Shown piece after piece: positions 9,561-17,904 of a stretch of DNA of 64,000 bases. Numbering within the stretch: the first letter of the stretch is position 1; every line of letters begins with the position of its first letter. Origin of the DNA: an uncultured Clostridia bacterium (lineage in GTDB: Bacteria > Bacillota > Clostridia > TANB77 > CAG-508); NCBI GenBank assembly GCA_944387555.1, contig CALXFH010000007.1, forward strand, positions 1 through 64,000, written 5' to 3'. The notes under the pieces are model-generated. The model ran no database searches. It was not told where the DNA came from and worked only from the letters and a program-made list of their open reading frames with translations. The position numbers and the translations under genes were made by a program.

Positions 9561-9569
9561 TGTTATAAT
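9561..9569 (+). promoter_or_regulatory. extended -10 promoter for the dipeptidase gene
   Basis: TGTTATAAT matches an extended -10 (TGnTATAAT), about 30 bases before the ATG at 9602, which follows AAGGTAAGGTG. No good -35 is visible at 17 bases. Confidence 0.5.
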
Positions 9570-9601
9570 GTGTTACATATAAAAAAAGGTAAGGTGATTA
9601 T

Positions 9602-10999
9602 ATGTTAGATGATGTTATTGATAATTTAAAAGATGATATTGTAAAAACTACACAAGAATTAATAAGAATTCCAAGTGTATATGAAAAATCTAATGATAAA
9701 AAAATGCCATTTGGTAAAAATGTAAATTCTGCTTTAGAATATATGTTAGACTTAGGAAATAGATTAGGTTTTAGAACTAAAAATATAGATGGTTATTGTG
9801 GTTATATAGAATTTGGAGAAGGTTCTGAATTACTTGGTATTATTGGACATTTAGACGTAGTACCAGAAGGAACTGATTGGACCTATCCACCTTTTTCAGG
9901 GACAATAGCAGATGGAAAAATTTTTGGTAGAGGTGCAATTGACGATAAAGGTCCAGTTGTAGCCAGTTTATATGCTATGAAAGCTGTTATGGATAATTGC
10001 AAATTAAATAAAAGAGTACGTTTAATTATTGGTCTTAATGAAGAAAATGATTGGAAATGTATTGATTATTATAAAGAACATGAAGAAGCTCCAACTGTTG
10101 GCTTTAGTCCAGATGCTGATTTTCCATGTATTTATGCTGAAAAATCTATTTTAAGTTGTTATATAAAACAAAATTATAAAAATAATTCTAAAATTAAAAT
10201 AAAAGAAGTTGACTGTAACAATAATGCACTTAATGTAGTTCCTAAATTTTGTAGTTTAGTTTTAGAAATTGATGATAATATCGAAATGAATGACTTAATT
10301 AAAACTTTAAAACATTATATTAAGGAAAACAATTTTGAAATAGATATTTATAAATTAAGTAATACTGAAGTAAAACTAACATCATATGGAATTGGTGCAC
10401 ATGCTGCTCATCCTGATATGGGTGTAAATGCTATTTCTAGACTACTTGTAATTCTTTCCTCAATATTTAGCTACTTTAATTGTAATTTAGAATTACTAGA
10501 CTTTTTTAATAAATATATAAACACAGAATATGACGGAAAATCTTTAGGTATTTCTTGCAAAGATGAGTCTGGAAATCTTACTTTAAATGTTGGTGACTTT
10601 TCATTAGAAAACAATATTTTAAAAATTGGTATGAATTTAAGAATACCAATTTATACACCAATTTCTGATATAGAAACTTCATTTAAAACTTTATGTAATA
10701 ACTATAATAATCTAGATTTTGAAACAACTTCAACAGAAGACTTTTTATACGTACCTAAAGATAATAAACTTGTTCAAACTTTATGTAGAATTTTTAATGA
10801 AGAAACAAACTCTATGGCGGAACCTATCGCAATTGGTGGAGCTACATATGCACGTGCTTTTAAAAATTGTATTTCTTTTGGTCCTAATTTTCCAGGTCAC
10901 AAAGATATGTGCCACCAAACTGATGAATTTGTTGAAATAGATAATCTAATCCTTGCTTGTAAGATTTATGCAAAAGCAATAATTGAACTTGGAAAATAA
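9602..10999 (+). CDS. pepV: M20 family dipeptidase (PepV/Sapep type)
   Basis: A cytoplasmic metallo-dipeptidase, 465 residues. The M20 metal ligands are in GHLDVVPEG (His 83, Asp 85), GRGAIDDKGP (bridging Asp near 114) and GLNEENDW (catalytic Glu and ligand at about 147-148). The late His is in FPGHKDMCHQTDE near the C terminus. The length and the NEENDW signature match the PepV/Sapep subgroup rather than ArgE or DapE. It stands alone on the plus strand with its own promoter. Confidence 0.93.
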   Translation: MLDDVIDNLKDDIVKTTQELIRIPSVYEKSNDKKMPFGKNVNSALEYMLDLGNRLGFRTKNIDGYCGYIEFGEGSELLGIIGHLDVVPEGTDWTYPPFSGTIADGKIFGRGAIDDKGPVVASLYAMKAVMDNCKLNKRVRLIIGLNEENDWKCIDYYKEHEEAPTVGFSPDADFPCIYAEKSILSCYIKQNYKNNSKIKIKEVDCNNNALNVVPKFCSLVLEIDDNIEMNDLIKTLKHYIKENNFEIDIYKLSNTEVKLTSYGIGAHAAHPDMGVNAISRLLVILSSIFSYFNCNLELLDFFNKYINTEYDGKSLGISCKDESGNLTLNVGDFSLENNILKIGMNLRIPIYTPISDIETSFKTLCNNYNNLDFETTSTEDFLYVPKDNKLVQTLCRIFNEETNSMAEPIAIGGATYARAFKNCISFGPNFPGHKDMCHQTDEFVEIDNLILACKIYAKAIIELGK

Positions 11000-11010
11000 T
11001 AATATAAAAT

Positions 11011-11043
11011 TGCTGTTTTTTGACCTCATCACAAAAAATAGCA
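11011..11043. repeat. degenerate family C hairpin repeat
   Basis: TGCTGTTTTTTG is followed by CAAAAAATAGCA, which forms a hairpin around a TGACCTCATC core. It resembles the elements at 50714-50857 (GCTGTTTTTGAGG and AAAAAACAGC). It lies just after the dipeptidase stop and could also act as a transcript end. Confidence 0.5.
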
Positions 11044-11061
11044 TGATTTTTATACAAGAAA

Positions 11062-11084
11062 AACCAGTTATTTGTTAACTGGTT
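11062..11084. terminator. bidirectional terminator between dipeptidase and 6S RNA
   Basis: A perfect 8-bp stem AACCAGTT / AACTGGTT with a 7-base loop. CTTTTTG follows on the plus strand and TTTTTC on the minus strand. It can end both the plus-strand dipeptidase transcript and the minus-strand RNA gene. Confidence 0.85.
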
Positions 11085-11129
11085 CTTTTTGTATTTATAT
11101 AAAGCTTTCTCTATTGCTCATTATATAAA

Positions 11130-11332
11130 TTTCCCCGCCTTAGCCGTTATGCTTATAATTTTTAAGGACCTGCTCCTAAAAACAGGTGGGTGCCTACCTA
11201 AATATTCCTGGGCTTCTTACTACTAATGTAAGCTTGCACGCCATACTTAGAGATTGGCCCCTCTTAATGTGTGTTGGTTCTAAAAATTAAGTTACTCGAA
11301 CTACGCAGGGTTTATTTTTCTTCTTTTAAGTT
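11130..11332 (-). ncRNA. ssrS: probable 6S RNA
   Basis: A roughly 200-nt transcript with its own strong promoter and terminator and no good reading frame. The 5' CCCTGC (at 11305-11310) can pair with GCGGGG (11133-11138) to close a long rod. Near the 3' side, GGCACCCACCTG pairs onward through ACCTG/CAGGT, a layout I associate with Firmicutes 6S RNA, which binds sigma-A RNA polymerase in stationary phase. The length and closing stem fit. I assign it by overall pattern from memory, so a covariance-model check would decide. The rest of 11000-11542 shows only the repeat, terminator and promoter listed here. Confidence 0.65.
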
Positions 11333-11338
11333 ATCTTT

Positions 11339-11367
11339 ATTTTAGCACAAGTTATAAATATTATCAA
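11339..11367 (-). promoter_or_regulatory. sigma-A promoter of the 6S-like RNA
   Basis: TTGATA (11362-11367) and TAAAAT (11339-11344) are separated by exactly 17 bases. The start point would be near 11332, giving an RNA of about 200 nt ending at the terminator side. Confidence 0.8.
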
Positions 11368-11542
11368 CTAGAAATTTCTTCTTATTTCTTGTACTTTTTT
11401 ATATTATATATTATTATCTTCATTTTTTTAATTTATTCTCTTTTAATCTAACTTTTTCGGTATTTGCATTTTTTTCTTCTTTATGATAGAATTAAGTAAG
11501 TTTGTGAGGAGTAGAAAAGACATTTTTCTACTTTTTTTGTTT

Positions 11543-12217
11543 CTACATTACATATAATAATATGCAGAAAAATTGTAATAAGCTTCCTAGCAATATAAAT
11601 AAGTGAAATACTGAATGCATATATTTATGTTTCTTTCCTATTCCATATAAAATAGCTCCAACCGTATATGCTATTCCTCCTAATAGCAATAACACAAAAC
11701 CTGCTGTTCCTAAAAGCTTAGGTAATAATCCAATTTTAAATACTATACACCATCCCATTAATAAATAGCATATCATTGAAAATACTTTGAATTTTTTTAT
11801 ATCAATTGAGTTTAACACAATTCCTAAAATTGCAACTGCCCAAATCACACCAAATATAACCCAACCAGATGCTGTATCATACTCTCTTATTGTGCATAAT
11901 GCAAATGGCGTATATGAGCCCGCAATAAGCAAAAATATTGAACAATGGTCTAATACTTGAAATACTCTTTTTGAATATCTTTTAGGGCTTAATCCATGAT
12001 ATATACTAGACATTGTATATAATATAATCATTGTAACTCCATATATGCTACCGCTTATAACTCCATACACATTTCCTCGTATTGCAGCAAATACAACACA
12101 CAATACTGTTGCAACAACTCCAAGTGCTGCTCCTACTATATGTGATGTCATATTAAATATTTCTTCACCTTTTGTATATTTAGGAAGTATTCTATCTCTT
12201 AATTTTACTCTTTCCAT
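11543..12217 (-). CDS. haemolysin III / PAQR family membrane protein
   Basis: A seven-helix membrane protein of the YqfA/haemolysin III family, which shares the PAQR fold. About 224 residues are seen with SSIYHGLSPK, LDHCSIFLLIAGSYTPFAL and HxxxH (HSVFH) near the end, the expected metal-binding His positions. I choose the ATG at 12217 because AGGTGG lies six bases before it. Upstream in-frame codons lack a ribosome binding site. The physiological role of the bacterial family is poorly known; haemolytic activity should not be assumed. Confidence 0.88.
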   Translation of the reverse strand: MERVKLRDRILPKYTKGEEIFNMTSHIVGAALGVVATVLCVVFAAIRGNVYGVISGSIYGVTMIILYTMSSIYHGLSPKRYSKRVFQVLDHCSIFLLIAGSYTPFALCTIREYDTASGWVIFGVIWAVAILGIVLNSIDIKKFKVFSMICYLLMGWCIVFKIGLLPKLLGTAGFVLLLLGGIAYTVGAILYGIGKKHKYMHSVFHLFILLGSLLQFFCILLYVM

Positions 12218-12324
12218 TTTCCACCTCATTTTGTTTTTGAAATTATACCACATTTATTATTAAGAGTTAAGCTTTTTATAAAATTATTTTCTTAATATAA
12301 CATTAATTTTACTTTTTGTTTATC

Positions 12325-13036
12325 TTATTCCTTTATTTCTTTAGATAATTTATTTATGGCTTTCGTTTCTATTCTAGATACATAGGAACGAGATATTCCC
12401 ATCATACTTGCTATTTCATTTTGTGTTTTTGGTTTTTTACCTCCTAATCCAAATCTTAACTCAAGTATTGTTTTTTCTCTGTCTTTTAAAATAGATTTCA
12501 TTTTTTCATATAGCAACTTTACTTTAATTTTTATATCTACTTCATCTTCTATATTTCTTTCGTTATTTTCTAAAACTTCTTGAAGTGTCACTACATTATC
12601 ATCTTTATCTTTCCCTATTGGCTCATTTAAATACACTTCTGCTCCTAATTTTTTGTTTGCTCTTAGAAACATTAAAATCTCATTATCCACACATCTTGCA
12701 ACATATGTAGAAAGCCTTGTTTTTTTCTCAGGTTTAAAACTATTTATTCCTTTTATTAAACCTATTGTTCCTATTGATATTAAATCATCTTGGTCTACTT
12801 TTGCAGTAGAGTATTTTTTAGCAACATGTGCTACTAATCTTAAGTTTCTCTCTATCAAAATATTTCTTGCTTCATCATCCCCTTTTGCCATCTGCTCTAT
12901 ATAATTTTTTTCTTCCTCCTGTGATAATGGTTCTGGAAATAAATTTCCTCCTTGAATATATCCGAACAGCAAATACTGCTGTTTTTAGAAATTCAAAAAA
13001 GCTAAAAACTCCTGATATACAAAGTGCTGATAACAT
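12325..13036 (-). CDS. sigK: sporulation sigma factor SigK, reading frame broken near the N terminus
   Basis: A late mother-cell sigma factor. The main frame (12325 to about 12972) encodes FGYIQGG, FPEPLSQEEE, NLRLVAHVAKKY, DLISIGTIGLIKGI and the region 4 helix GISRSYVSRIE, all close to SigK. It has no ribosome binding site and would need a TTG start, with an in-frame stop just upstream. A perfect GGAGGTG and ATG (13034-13036) lie further up in another frame. They encode MLSALCISGVFSFFEFLKTA, which looks like the SigK pro-sequence. A one-base shift near 12970-12978 joins the two. The break falls at the pro/mature boundary. There is no skin-type element interrupting the gene. Confidence 0.85.
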
Positions 13037-13166
13037 AAATGCACCTCCAATTCTTAACTATTTTCATTATATGAGCTAAAAAAAATAAAGTGCCTGACCT
13101 TCAAAAATTATTCTTTCTTAGTATTTTTTCTAGCTTTGTCTAATAGATTTTATAGAGGTGTTTTGT

Positions 13167-13964
13167 ATGACATTTTTATTAAATTGTTTAAAAGGAATTT
13201 TAATTGGTAGTGGTGCTATACTTCCTGGTATTAGTAGTGGCGTTCTTTGTATTATTTTTGGTATTTACGAAAAATTATTAGATAGTATCATTCATTTTTT
13301 CAAAGATATTAAAAAGAATATAAAATTTTTACTTCCAATTGTTATTGGTGTTGCAATTGGTGTTTTAATTTTTAGTAATTTTCTAAATTACTTTTTTATT
13401 AATTTTCCTATTCAAACAAAATCTATTTTTATTGGATTAATTTTAGGAAGTATTCCTTCTTTAATAAAAGAATCTAATAAAAAAACTGAATTTAAACCTA
13501 TCTATTTATTTTACACCTTATTTGCATTTTTTTTTGGTGTTTTTTTAGTTATTTTAGAAAACTATATTCCAAATAGTGAAACAAATTCTACTTTCAGCTT
13601 TTTATATTTAGCAATTTCTGGCTTTATTATGTCTGTCGGAATAGTTGTTCCTGGAATTAGTAGTACTGTTATTTTAATGCTTATGGGAGTTTATAATACT
13701 TATCTTTCTTCTATATCTACATTATATTTTCCTGTTCTAATTCCTATGGGTATAGGTCTTATTTTAGGATGTCTTATCTTTATGAAACTTACTGATTTTT
13801 TACTAAATAATTTTTATGAGAAAACTTTCTACTCTATTATTGGTTTTTCTCTTGGCTCTATTTTAGTGCTTATGCCTAATATTTCCTTTGGTTTAACTAG
13901 CATAATTTTTCTTCTTTGCATCCTTCTTGGCTTTTTACTTTTTTCTTTATTTAGGAAAGAATAA
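13167..13964 (+). CDS. popT: DUF368 / PopT family undecaprenyl phosphate transporter
   Basis: A polytopic membrane protein of about 265 residues with two inverted-looking repeats, each carrying a PGISSG or PGISSTV loop (IGSGAILPGISSGV near the start, VGIVVPGISSTV in the second half). DUF368 proteins were shown to recycle the C55 lipid carrier across the membrane, alongside DedA proteins. The ATG at 13167 is favoured, with AGAGGTG six bases upstream. A GTG at 13158 overlaps that site. It is divergent from sigK and alone on the plus strand. Confidence 0.88.
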   Translation: MTFLLNCLKGILIGSGAILPGISSGVLCIIFGIYEKLLDSIIHFFKDIKKNIKFLLPIVIGVAIGVLIFSNFLNYFFINFPIQTKSIFIGLILGSIPSLIKESNKKTEFKPIYLFYTLFAFFFGVFLVILENYIPNSETNSTFSFLYLAISGFIMSVGIVVPGISSTVILMLMGVYNTYLSSISTLYFPVLIPMGIGLILGCLIFMKLTDFLLNNFYEKTFYSIIGFSLGSILVLMPNISFGLTSIIFLLCILLGFLLFSLFRKE

Positions 13965-14002
13965 TTTAATTACAATTGTTCTTTAAAATTATTTTATTTT
14001 TA

Positions 14003-14031
14003 TTGCACTCATATCATAATCATGATATAAT
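14003..14031 (+). promoter_or_regulatory. promoter and operator of the toxin-antitoxin pair
   Basis: TTGCAC (14003-14008), 17 bases, TATAAT (14026-14031). An inverted repeat ATATCAT-AATC-ATGATAT (14011-14028) overlaps the spacer and -10. That position fits autorepression by the antitoxin. Confidence 0.7.
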
Positions 14032-14060
14032 TTGTCCATGTTAATTAAGGAGGTGCTTTT

Positions 14061-14411
14061 ATGGCATTAATTAGACCTTGTGCAGATTTAAGAAATAATT
14101 ACAATGAAATTTCAAGAATTTGCCATGAAACAAAAGAACCAATGTATATTACTAGAAATGGAACTAATGATTTGGTTGTTCTTAGTGATGATGCTTACGA
14201 AAGTTTAAAAAAAGCTTTTGAAGAAACAGAAGAAGAAAGAATTGACAGATTAGTATCAGAACATTTTGATAAATATTATGATACTTTCGAGGAATTTAAG
14301 AAAGATATTTATAGTAAAATCGATTTAGCCTTAAAAGAAATCGAAGAAGGTAAAGGAATTCCTATGGAAGATGTTGTAGCAGAAATGGAGGCGAAGTATA
14401 ATGACAATTAA
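14061..14411 (+). CDS. Phd/YefM-type antitoxin
   Basis: A 116-residue protein with the Phd/YefM N-terminal DNA-binding fold: LIRPCADLRNNYNEISR, then PMYITRNGTNDLVVLS and AYESL. The long acidic C-terminal region (EETEEERIDR onward) would wrap the toxin. It has a strong AAGGAGG ribosome binding site. It overlaps the toxin gene by 11 bp, the usual coupling in such modules, and it likely represses its own promoter through the inverted repeat upstream. Confidence 0.9.
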   Translation: MALIRPCADLRNNYNEISRICHETKEPMYITRNGTNDLVVLSDDAYESLKKAFEETEEERIDRLVSEHFDKYYDTFEEFKKDIYSKIDLALKEIEEGKGIPMEDVVAEMEAKYNDN

Positions 14412-14694
14412 GAAATACAAGATAACTTGGTCTCCTCAAGCCTATTCCGATTTGCAAAAGATACATTTTTATTTAAAGTACTATTTAAAAGAACCTAATA
14501 TTTCTAATAATCTAATAAAGGAACTTTTAAGTTCAATTTCATCTTTAAGTTATTTTCCTGAAAAATTCACAAAAATTCAATATTCTTACAAAAAAACTAA
14601 AAATATTCGAAGAATGTTAATAAATAACTATGTAGTTTTATACGAAGTTAATACAAATACTCGGTCAAGTTTTTATTTTACATATTTTTCATAG
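14401..14694 (+). CDS. ParE/RelE superfamily toxin, C terminus frameshifted
   Basis: A 97-residue small basic protein with the RelE/ParE fold features WSPQAYSDLQKIHFYL, FPEKF, RRMLINNYVVLYEV. Family members usually end with a strand and a ...HIFHSRQNY segment. Here the frame ends SSFYFTYFS and stops at 14694. A one-base shift near 14660-14663 restores QVFILHIFHSRQNYIDKL, ending at 14722. So either the toxin lost its last strand and is inactive or the sequence has a single-base error. Its mRNA target (or gyrase) cannot be told from sequence. Confidence 0.82.
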   Translation: MTIKKYKITWSPQAYSDLQKIHFYLKYYLKEPNISNNLIKELLSSISSLSYFPEKFTKIQYSYKKTKNIRRMLINNYVVLYEVNTNTRSSFYFTYFS

Positions 14695-14869
14695 CAGACA
14701 AAATTATATAGATAAATTATAATGTTTAAAATCAATTTTTTATTCAAAATATATTCAAATTCAAATTTAATCATATATATATCAATCATTTATTTTATAT
14801 CAATTATTCATATCATTATTTTTATATTTATTTTAATTTTAAATAGTACTTACTTTAAATATATAAAAA

Positions 14870-14908
14870 AACAGAGAAAGTTCTGTGTTTTATTGTGCTT
14901 TCTCTGTT
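14870..14908. terminator. convergent terminator between toxin and U32 peptidase gene
   Basis: An 11-bp perfect stem AACAGAGAAAG / CTTTCTCTGTT with a 17-base loop. On the minus strand the stem is followed by TTTTTTT. The adjoining 14723-14869 is very AT-rich with no supported gene. Confidence 0.8.
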
Positions 14909-14914
14909 TTATAA

Positions 14915-16144
14915 TTATTTTTTTCTTCTTATTATCCAGTCTTTTTTACATTCTATTGGAAGATGCATTTTTACTTTTTTTCCTTTTACTCCTGGACTTA
15001 TTTCGTTTATTTCTTCATCTGTTTCAGAATCATATAATTTTTCTATTTTAAATTCATAAGGTTCTATTTTATTTGGTACTATTATTTCTAAGTTATCTCC
15101 TACAGATAATTTATTTTTTATTTCTATTGTTGAAATATTCTCATCATATTCTACAACTTTTCCACCAAATTCATAATCTTCATTATATTGTCTTCCTTGA
15201 TATTCCTGGATATCTTTATTATTTCTATCATTGAAATAAAATGTTGTTAATCCTCTTGTTTTTACTTTGTCTATTTCTTTTAAGTATTTTTTATAATCAT
15301 AATTTTTAGGGTCTTTTTCATAATCATCAATTGCATTTCTATATGCATTTATTACACTTGCCAAGTAATATTCTGTTTTTAATCTTCCTTCTATCTTCAT
15401 GCTATCTACACCCATATCTATTATTTCTGGTATTTCTTTTATTAAGCATAAGTCTTTTGAAGAAAAGATGCTTGTTCCATATTTATCTGTTTCTATTGGC
15501 ATTAGCTCTCCTGGATTATTTTTTTCTTCTGCATATAAATTATATGACCATCTACAACTTTGTGCACAATCTCCTAAATTTGCACTTCTACAAGCTAAAA
15601 AATCACTCAAGAAACATCTGCCAGAAAATGCAAAACATATTGCACCATGAATAAATATCTCTATTTCCATATCTTCTGGTTTATGTTCCATTATGTATTT
15701 TAATTGTTCTTTATTCATTTCTCTTGCCATTATCATTCTTTTGGCACCATTTTTATACCAGAAGTTTGCTGAATGAAGACTTACTATATTTGCCTGTGTG
15801 CTCACATTTATTTTAACACTTGGTGCATATTCTTTTAATATATCTATTACTCCTCCATCTGCCGCAATTATTCCATCTGGCTTTAATTCTTCTAATTCTT
15901 TTGCCATAGCAATTATTTCATCATATTTTTCATCCCAAGCAAATATATTTAATGTTACATACACCTTTTTCCCTATACTATGTGCATATTTTATTGTTTT
16001 TACTAAATCCTCATCTTGCATATCTGCTCTTGTTCTCAATGATAATTCTGAAGTTCCACAATATACTGCATCTGCTCCATACATAAATGCTATTTTTGCT
16101 TTTTCAAATGAACCTGCTGGTGCTAATAGTTCTGGTTTTTTCAT
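14915..16144 (-). CDS. U32 family peptidase-like protein (possible TrhP-type tRNA hydroxylation factor)
   Basis: About 409 residues. The U32 signature region is present: ELLAPAGSFEKAKIAF, YGADAVYCG, then HGAICFAFSGRCFLS, with cysteines in CRSANLGDCAQSCRW that suggest an iron-sulfur site. Several U32 proteins act in RNA modification rather than proteolysis. B. subtilis TrhP/YrrO prepares 5-hydroxyuridine at tRNA position 34 and sits beside trmR. A TrmR-like gene lies 1.8 kb upstream here, which supports that role. The ATG at 16144 follows AAGGAG. The frame stays open upstream but without a start signal. Confidence 0.85.
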   Translation of the reverse strand: MKKPELLAPAGSFEKAKIAFMYGADAVYCGTSELSLRTRADMQDEDLVKTIKYAHSIGKKVYVTLNIFAWDEKYDEIIAMAKELEELKPDGIIAADGGVIDILKEYAPSVKINVSTQANIVSLHSANFWYKNGAKRMIMAREMNKEQLKYIMEHKPEDMEIEIFIHGAICFAFSGRCFLSDFLACRSANLGDCAQSCRWSYNLYAEEKNNPGELMPIETDKYGTSIFSSKDLCLIKEIPEIIDMGVDSMKIEGRLKTEYYLASVINAYRNAIDDYEKDPKNYDYKKYLKEIDKVKTRGLTTFYFNDRNNKDIQEYQGRQYNEDYEFGGKVVEYDENISTIEIKNKLSVGDNLEIIVPNKIEPYEFKIEKLYDSETDEEINEISPGVKGKKVKMHLPIECKKDWIIRRKK

Positions 16145-16251
16145 ATATATTTCTCCTTTTTCTCTTTCAAATTTCACATATTCTATAATAACATATTTTT
16201 TAACATTTTTCAACATAAAAAGACACCGCCAAAAGCGATGCCTTTAAAGGT

Positions 16252-16773
16252 CTATTCTTCTATATCTTGTTGCTCCTCTTTTTTCATTTCCTTATGCCAT
16301 TTAATCTCATCAATATGCCATTTAATCTCAGCAATCAAATTAAGGATATTTTTAATGAAGCAATATCCAAAACTAAGAAGAGATATTAATCCAATTAAAA
16401 AGAAAAAGATTATCGATACTATTGTCTCTAAAGTATTATCATGTTTTTCTATATTAATAACATTAGCTTCATCATCTAAATAGATATTTTCACTTGTTGA
16501 AGATGCTTCTAACTCTAAGTTGTACCAATTGTTTACTCTATCCTTTGATAATGAAACCTCAATAAAATTTTCAGTCAATTCCTGTAAAGGATATTGCCCG
16601 TTGAGAATTTTCTCGTTAATCTCATCTAAAACTAGAAACTCTTCTTCTCTTATCTCTCCTGTCCCATAGGTATGTATTAGTTTTCCTATGTTAATCTCTG
16701 CTACTATCAAAGCAATAGTAAGAACTAAAAAAACAACAGCCTTTGCAGAACACTTAAGAATATCCCTTGTCAT
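16252..16773 (-). CDS. hypothetical two-pass membrane protein
   Basis: I do not recognise a family. The 173 residues show a membrane helix at about 12-30, an acidic extracytoplasmic domain of about 85 residues, a second helix at about 115-140, and a cytoplasmic tail with a short internal duplication (EIKWHIDEIKWH). The layout matches the neighbour at 16975-17436, as does the leader. GGAGG precedes the ATG. Weak sequence similarity between the two and shared topology suggest a diverged duplicate pair. Confidence 0.75.
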   Translation of the reverse strand: MTRDILKCSAKAVVFLVLTIALIVAEINIGKLIHTYGTGEIREEEFLVLDEINEKILNGQYPLQELTENFIEVSLSKDRVNNWYNLELEASSTSENIYLDDEANVINIEKHDNTLETIVSIIFFFLIGLISLLSFGYCFIKNILNLIAEIKWHIDEIKWHKEMKKEEQQDIEE

Positions 16774-16864
16774 CTTTCCTCCTTTAATTAAAGGGTTGTC
16801 AAAACTAATATGTAAACTAGCACTAGGCTAGGTAACCTTAGGAAATATGCATTAAATTGCAAAT

Positions 16865-16893
16865 ATTATAACATACATTTGTCATTTTGTAAA
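16865..16893 (-). promoter_or_regulatory. sigma-A promoter for the hypothetical membrane protein
   Basis: TTTACA (16888-16893), 17 bases, TATAAT (16865-16870). The leader of about 85 nt ends in CCTTTAATTAAAGGAGG, a palindrome that would hide the ribosome binding site. A similar palindrome occurs in front of the neighbouring gene. Confidence 0.7.
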
Positions 16894-16900
16894 TATTAAA

Positions 16901-16925
16901 AAGCCCCTACTAAATTAGTAAGGCC
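16901..16925 (-). terminator. terminator after the second hypothetical membrane gene
   Basis: On the minus strand GGCCTTACTAA pairs with TTAGTAGGGGC (one bulge), followed by TTTTT. Confidence 0.7.
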
Positions 16926-16974
16926 TTGCTTTAAGTCATTCTTTTGTATCTTGAGCTTTCTTTAGTAATTTTGC

Positions 16975-17436
16975 TTAATGAAAAATCCTTAGTAGTATTT
17001 TATTTACTATTTTAACAAGTAATATTATCAAACCTAAGAAAATTATTGCGCCAATTATAAATGTGAAACAATAGAAACGGAAAACGGTAGCACCTTTAGA
17101 AGTAAGTTTATCAACTTTTACAATATTATAACTATCATTTAAATGAATTTTCATAATTGCAAATCCATTTTGTAATGACAGTATATATTGTCCTTCTTCT
17201 GAATCATCTTTCGAAAAACTGTGATTATCTATTTTTTTTAGTTCTTCTGATGGTTCTTCCCCGTTATCTATTTTTTCCAATATATTATTAAGAGCAACAA
17301 AATCCTTTTTGTTTTCTTCATTTATACTTGTCTCAAATTTTCCATTAACATCATTTACCAAGAAACTTATGGGCGTATAAATAATTAGTCCACAAACCAT
17401 TATAAGTACAAAATATTTAAGAATAGACTTTAACAT
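16975..17436 (-). CDS. hypothetical two-pass membrane protein, probable paralogue of the neighbour
   Basis: About 153 residues from the ATG at 17436, which follows AAAGGGGG. Codons further upstream stay open but lack a start signal. It has an N-terminal membrane helix (about 5-25), an acidic domain with NNILEKIDNGEEPSEEL (compare DEINEKILNGQYPLQEL in the neighbour), and a C-terminal helix pair region (about 120-150). I see no catalytic motif. Its own promoter, TTGAAT-17-TATTAT, lies upstream near 17514-17542. Function unknown. Confidence 0.72.
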   Translation of the reverse strand: MLKSILKYFVLIMVCGLIIYTPISFLVNDVNGKFETSINEENKKDFVALNNILEKIDNGEEPSEELKKIDNHSFSKDDSEEGQYILSLQNGFAIMKIHLNDSYNIVKVDKLTSKGATVFRFYCFTFIIGAIIFLGLIILLVKIVNKILLRIFH

Positions 17437-17599
17437 TTTTCCCCCTTTAATTAAAGAGTTGCCTTTCACAAATCCGCATTTACTTAAGGAAAGATGTATA
17501 TATTGCATACAAATAATAACACATTTTTTTATCTTATTCAATAAAATTTTATTATTATATTTGCAATGTTATGTAAAATGTGTTAATATATTAAACAGG

Positions 17600-17618
17600 G
17601 TCATACAAAGGGTATGAC
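17600..17618 (+). promoter_or_regulatory. 5' leader hairpin of a small gene
   Basis: GTCATAC-AAAGG-GTATGAC forms a perfect 7-bp stem about 20 bases before the start codon at 17640. It lies in the 5' untranslated region and could affect RNA stability or bind a regulator. Confidence 0.55.
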
Positions 17619-17639
17619 ATTTCTTTGGAAGGAGAGCTC

Positions 17640-17876
17640 ATGGCTAACTCAAGTTTTTTGGCAAAAGAAGAGGTTGTTTCCAGCATTGCTGATATGCGTG
17701 ATGCTAGTGTCAATGTGTCTCTTAAAATATCCTATATTTTGGATAATATTGATTCACAAACACTTTTTGCTTCTGATTCTGATATCAGAGAACTCCTTGG
17801 CTTGCTCAAGGACAATGCTGATCGCATCGGCTACCTGTACAAACAACTCGAGAAAAGTTTTGAGTTTTCTATGTAA
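17640..17876 (+). CDS. small acidic helical protein of unknown function
   Basis: A 78-residue product with no family I recognise. It looks all-helical and soluble, with heptad-like Leu/Ile spacing (LKISYILDNI, IRELLGLLKDNADRIGYLYKQLEKS). GGAAGGAG precedes the ATG. The gene has its own leader hairpin and a strong terminator, so it is a stand-alone unit. Its codon use is unlike the neighbours: CTC, CTG, CGC, TAC and ATC codons are frequent and GC is near 38%. That suggests recent transfer. It could be an antitoxin-like or element-borne protein; nothing in sequence settles it. Confidence 0.72.
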   Translation: MANSSFLAKEEVVSSIADMRDASVNVSLKISYILDNIDSQTLFASDSDIRELLGLLKDNADRIGYLYKQLEKSFEFSM

Positions 17877-17904
17877 AACTCTATAACTTTTAAGCTCTCA
17901 AAAG

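Noticed and set aside
14722..15051. Plus-strand open frame of about 109 codons
   Set aside because: It is made of low-complexity AT codons, has no ribosome binding site, crosses the terminator at 14870-14908 and overlaps the end of the U32 gene on the other strand.
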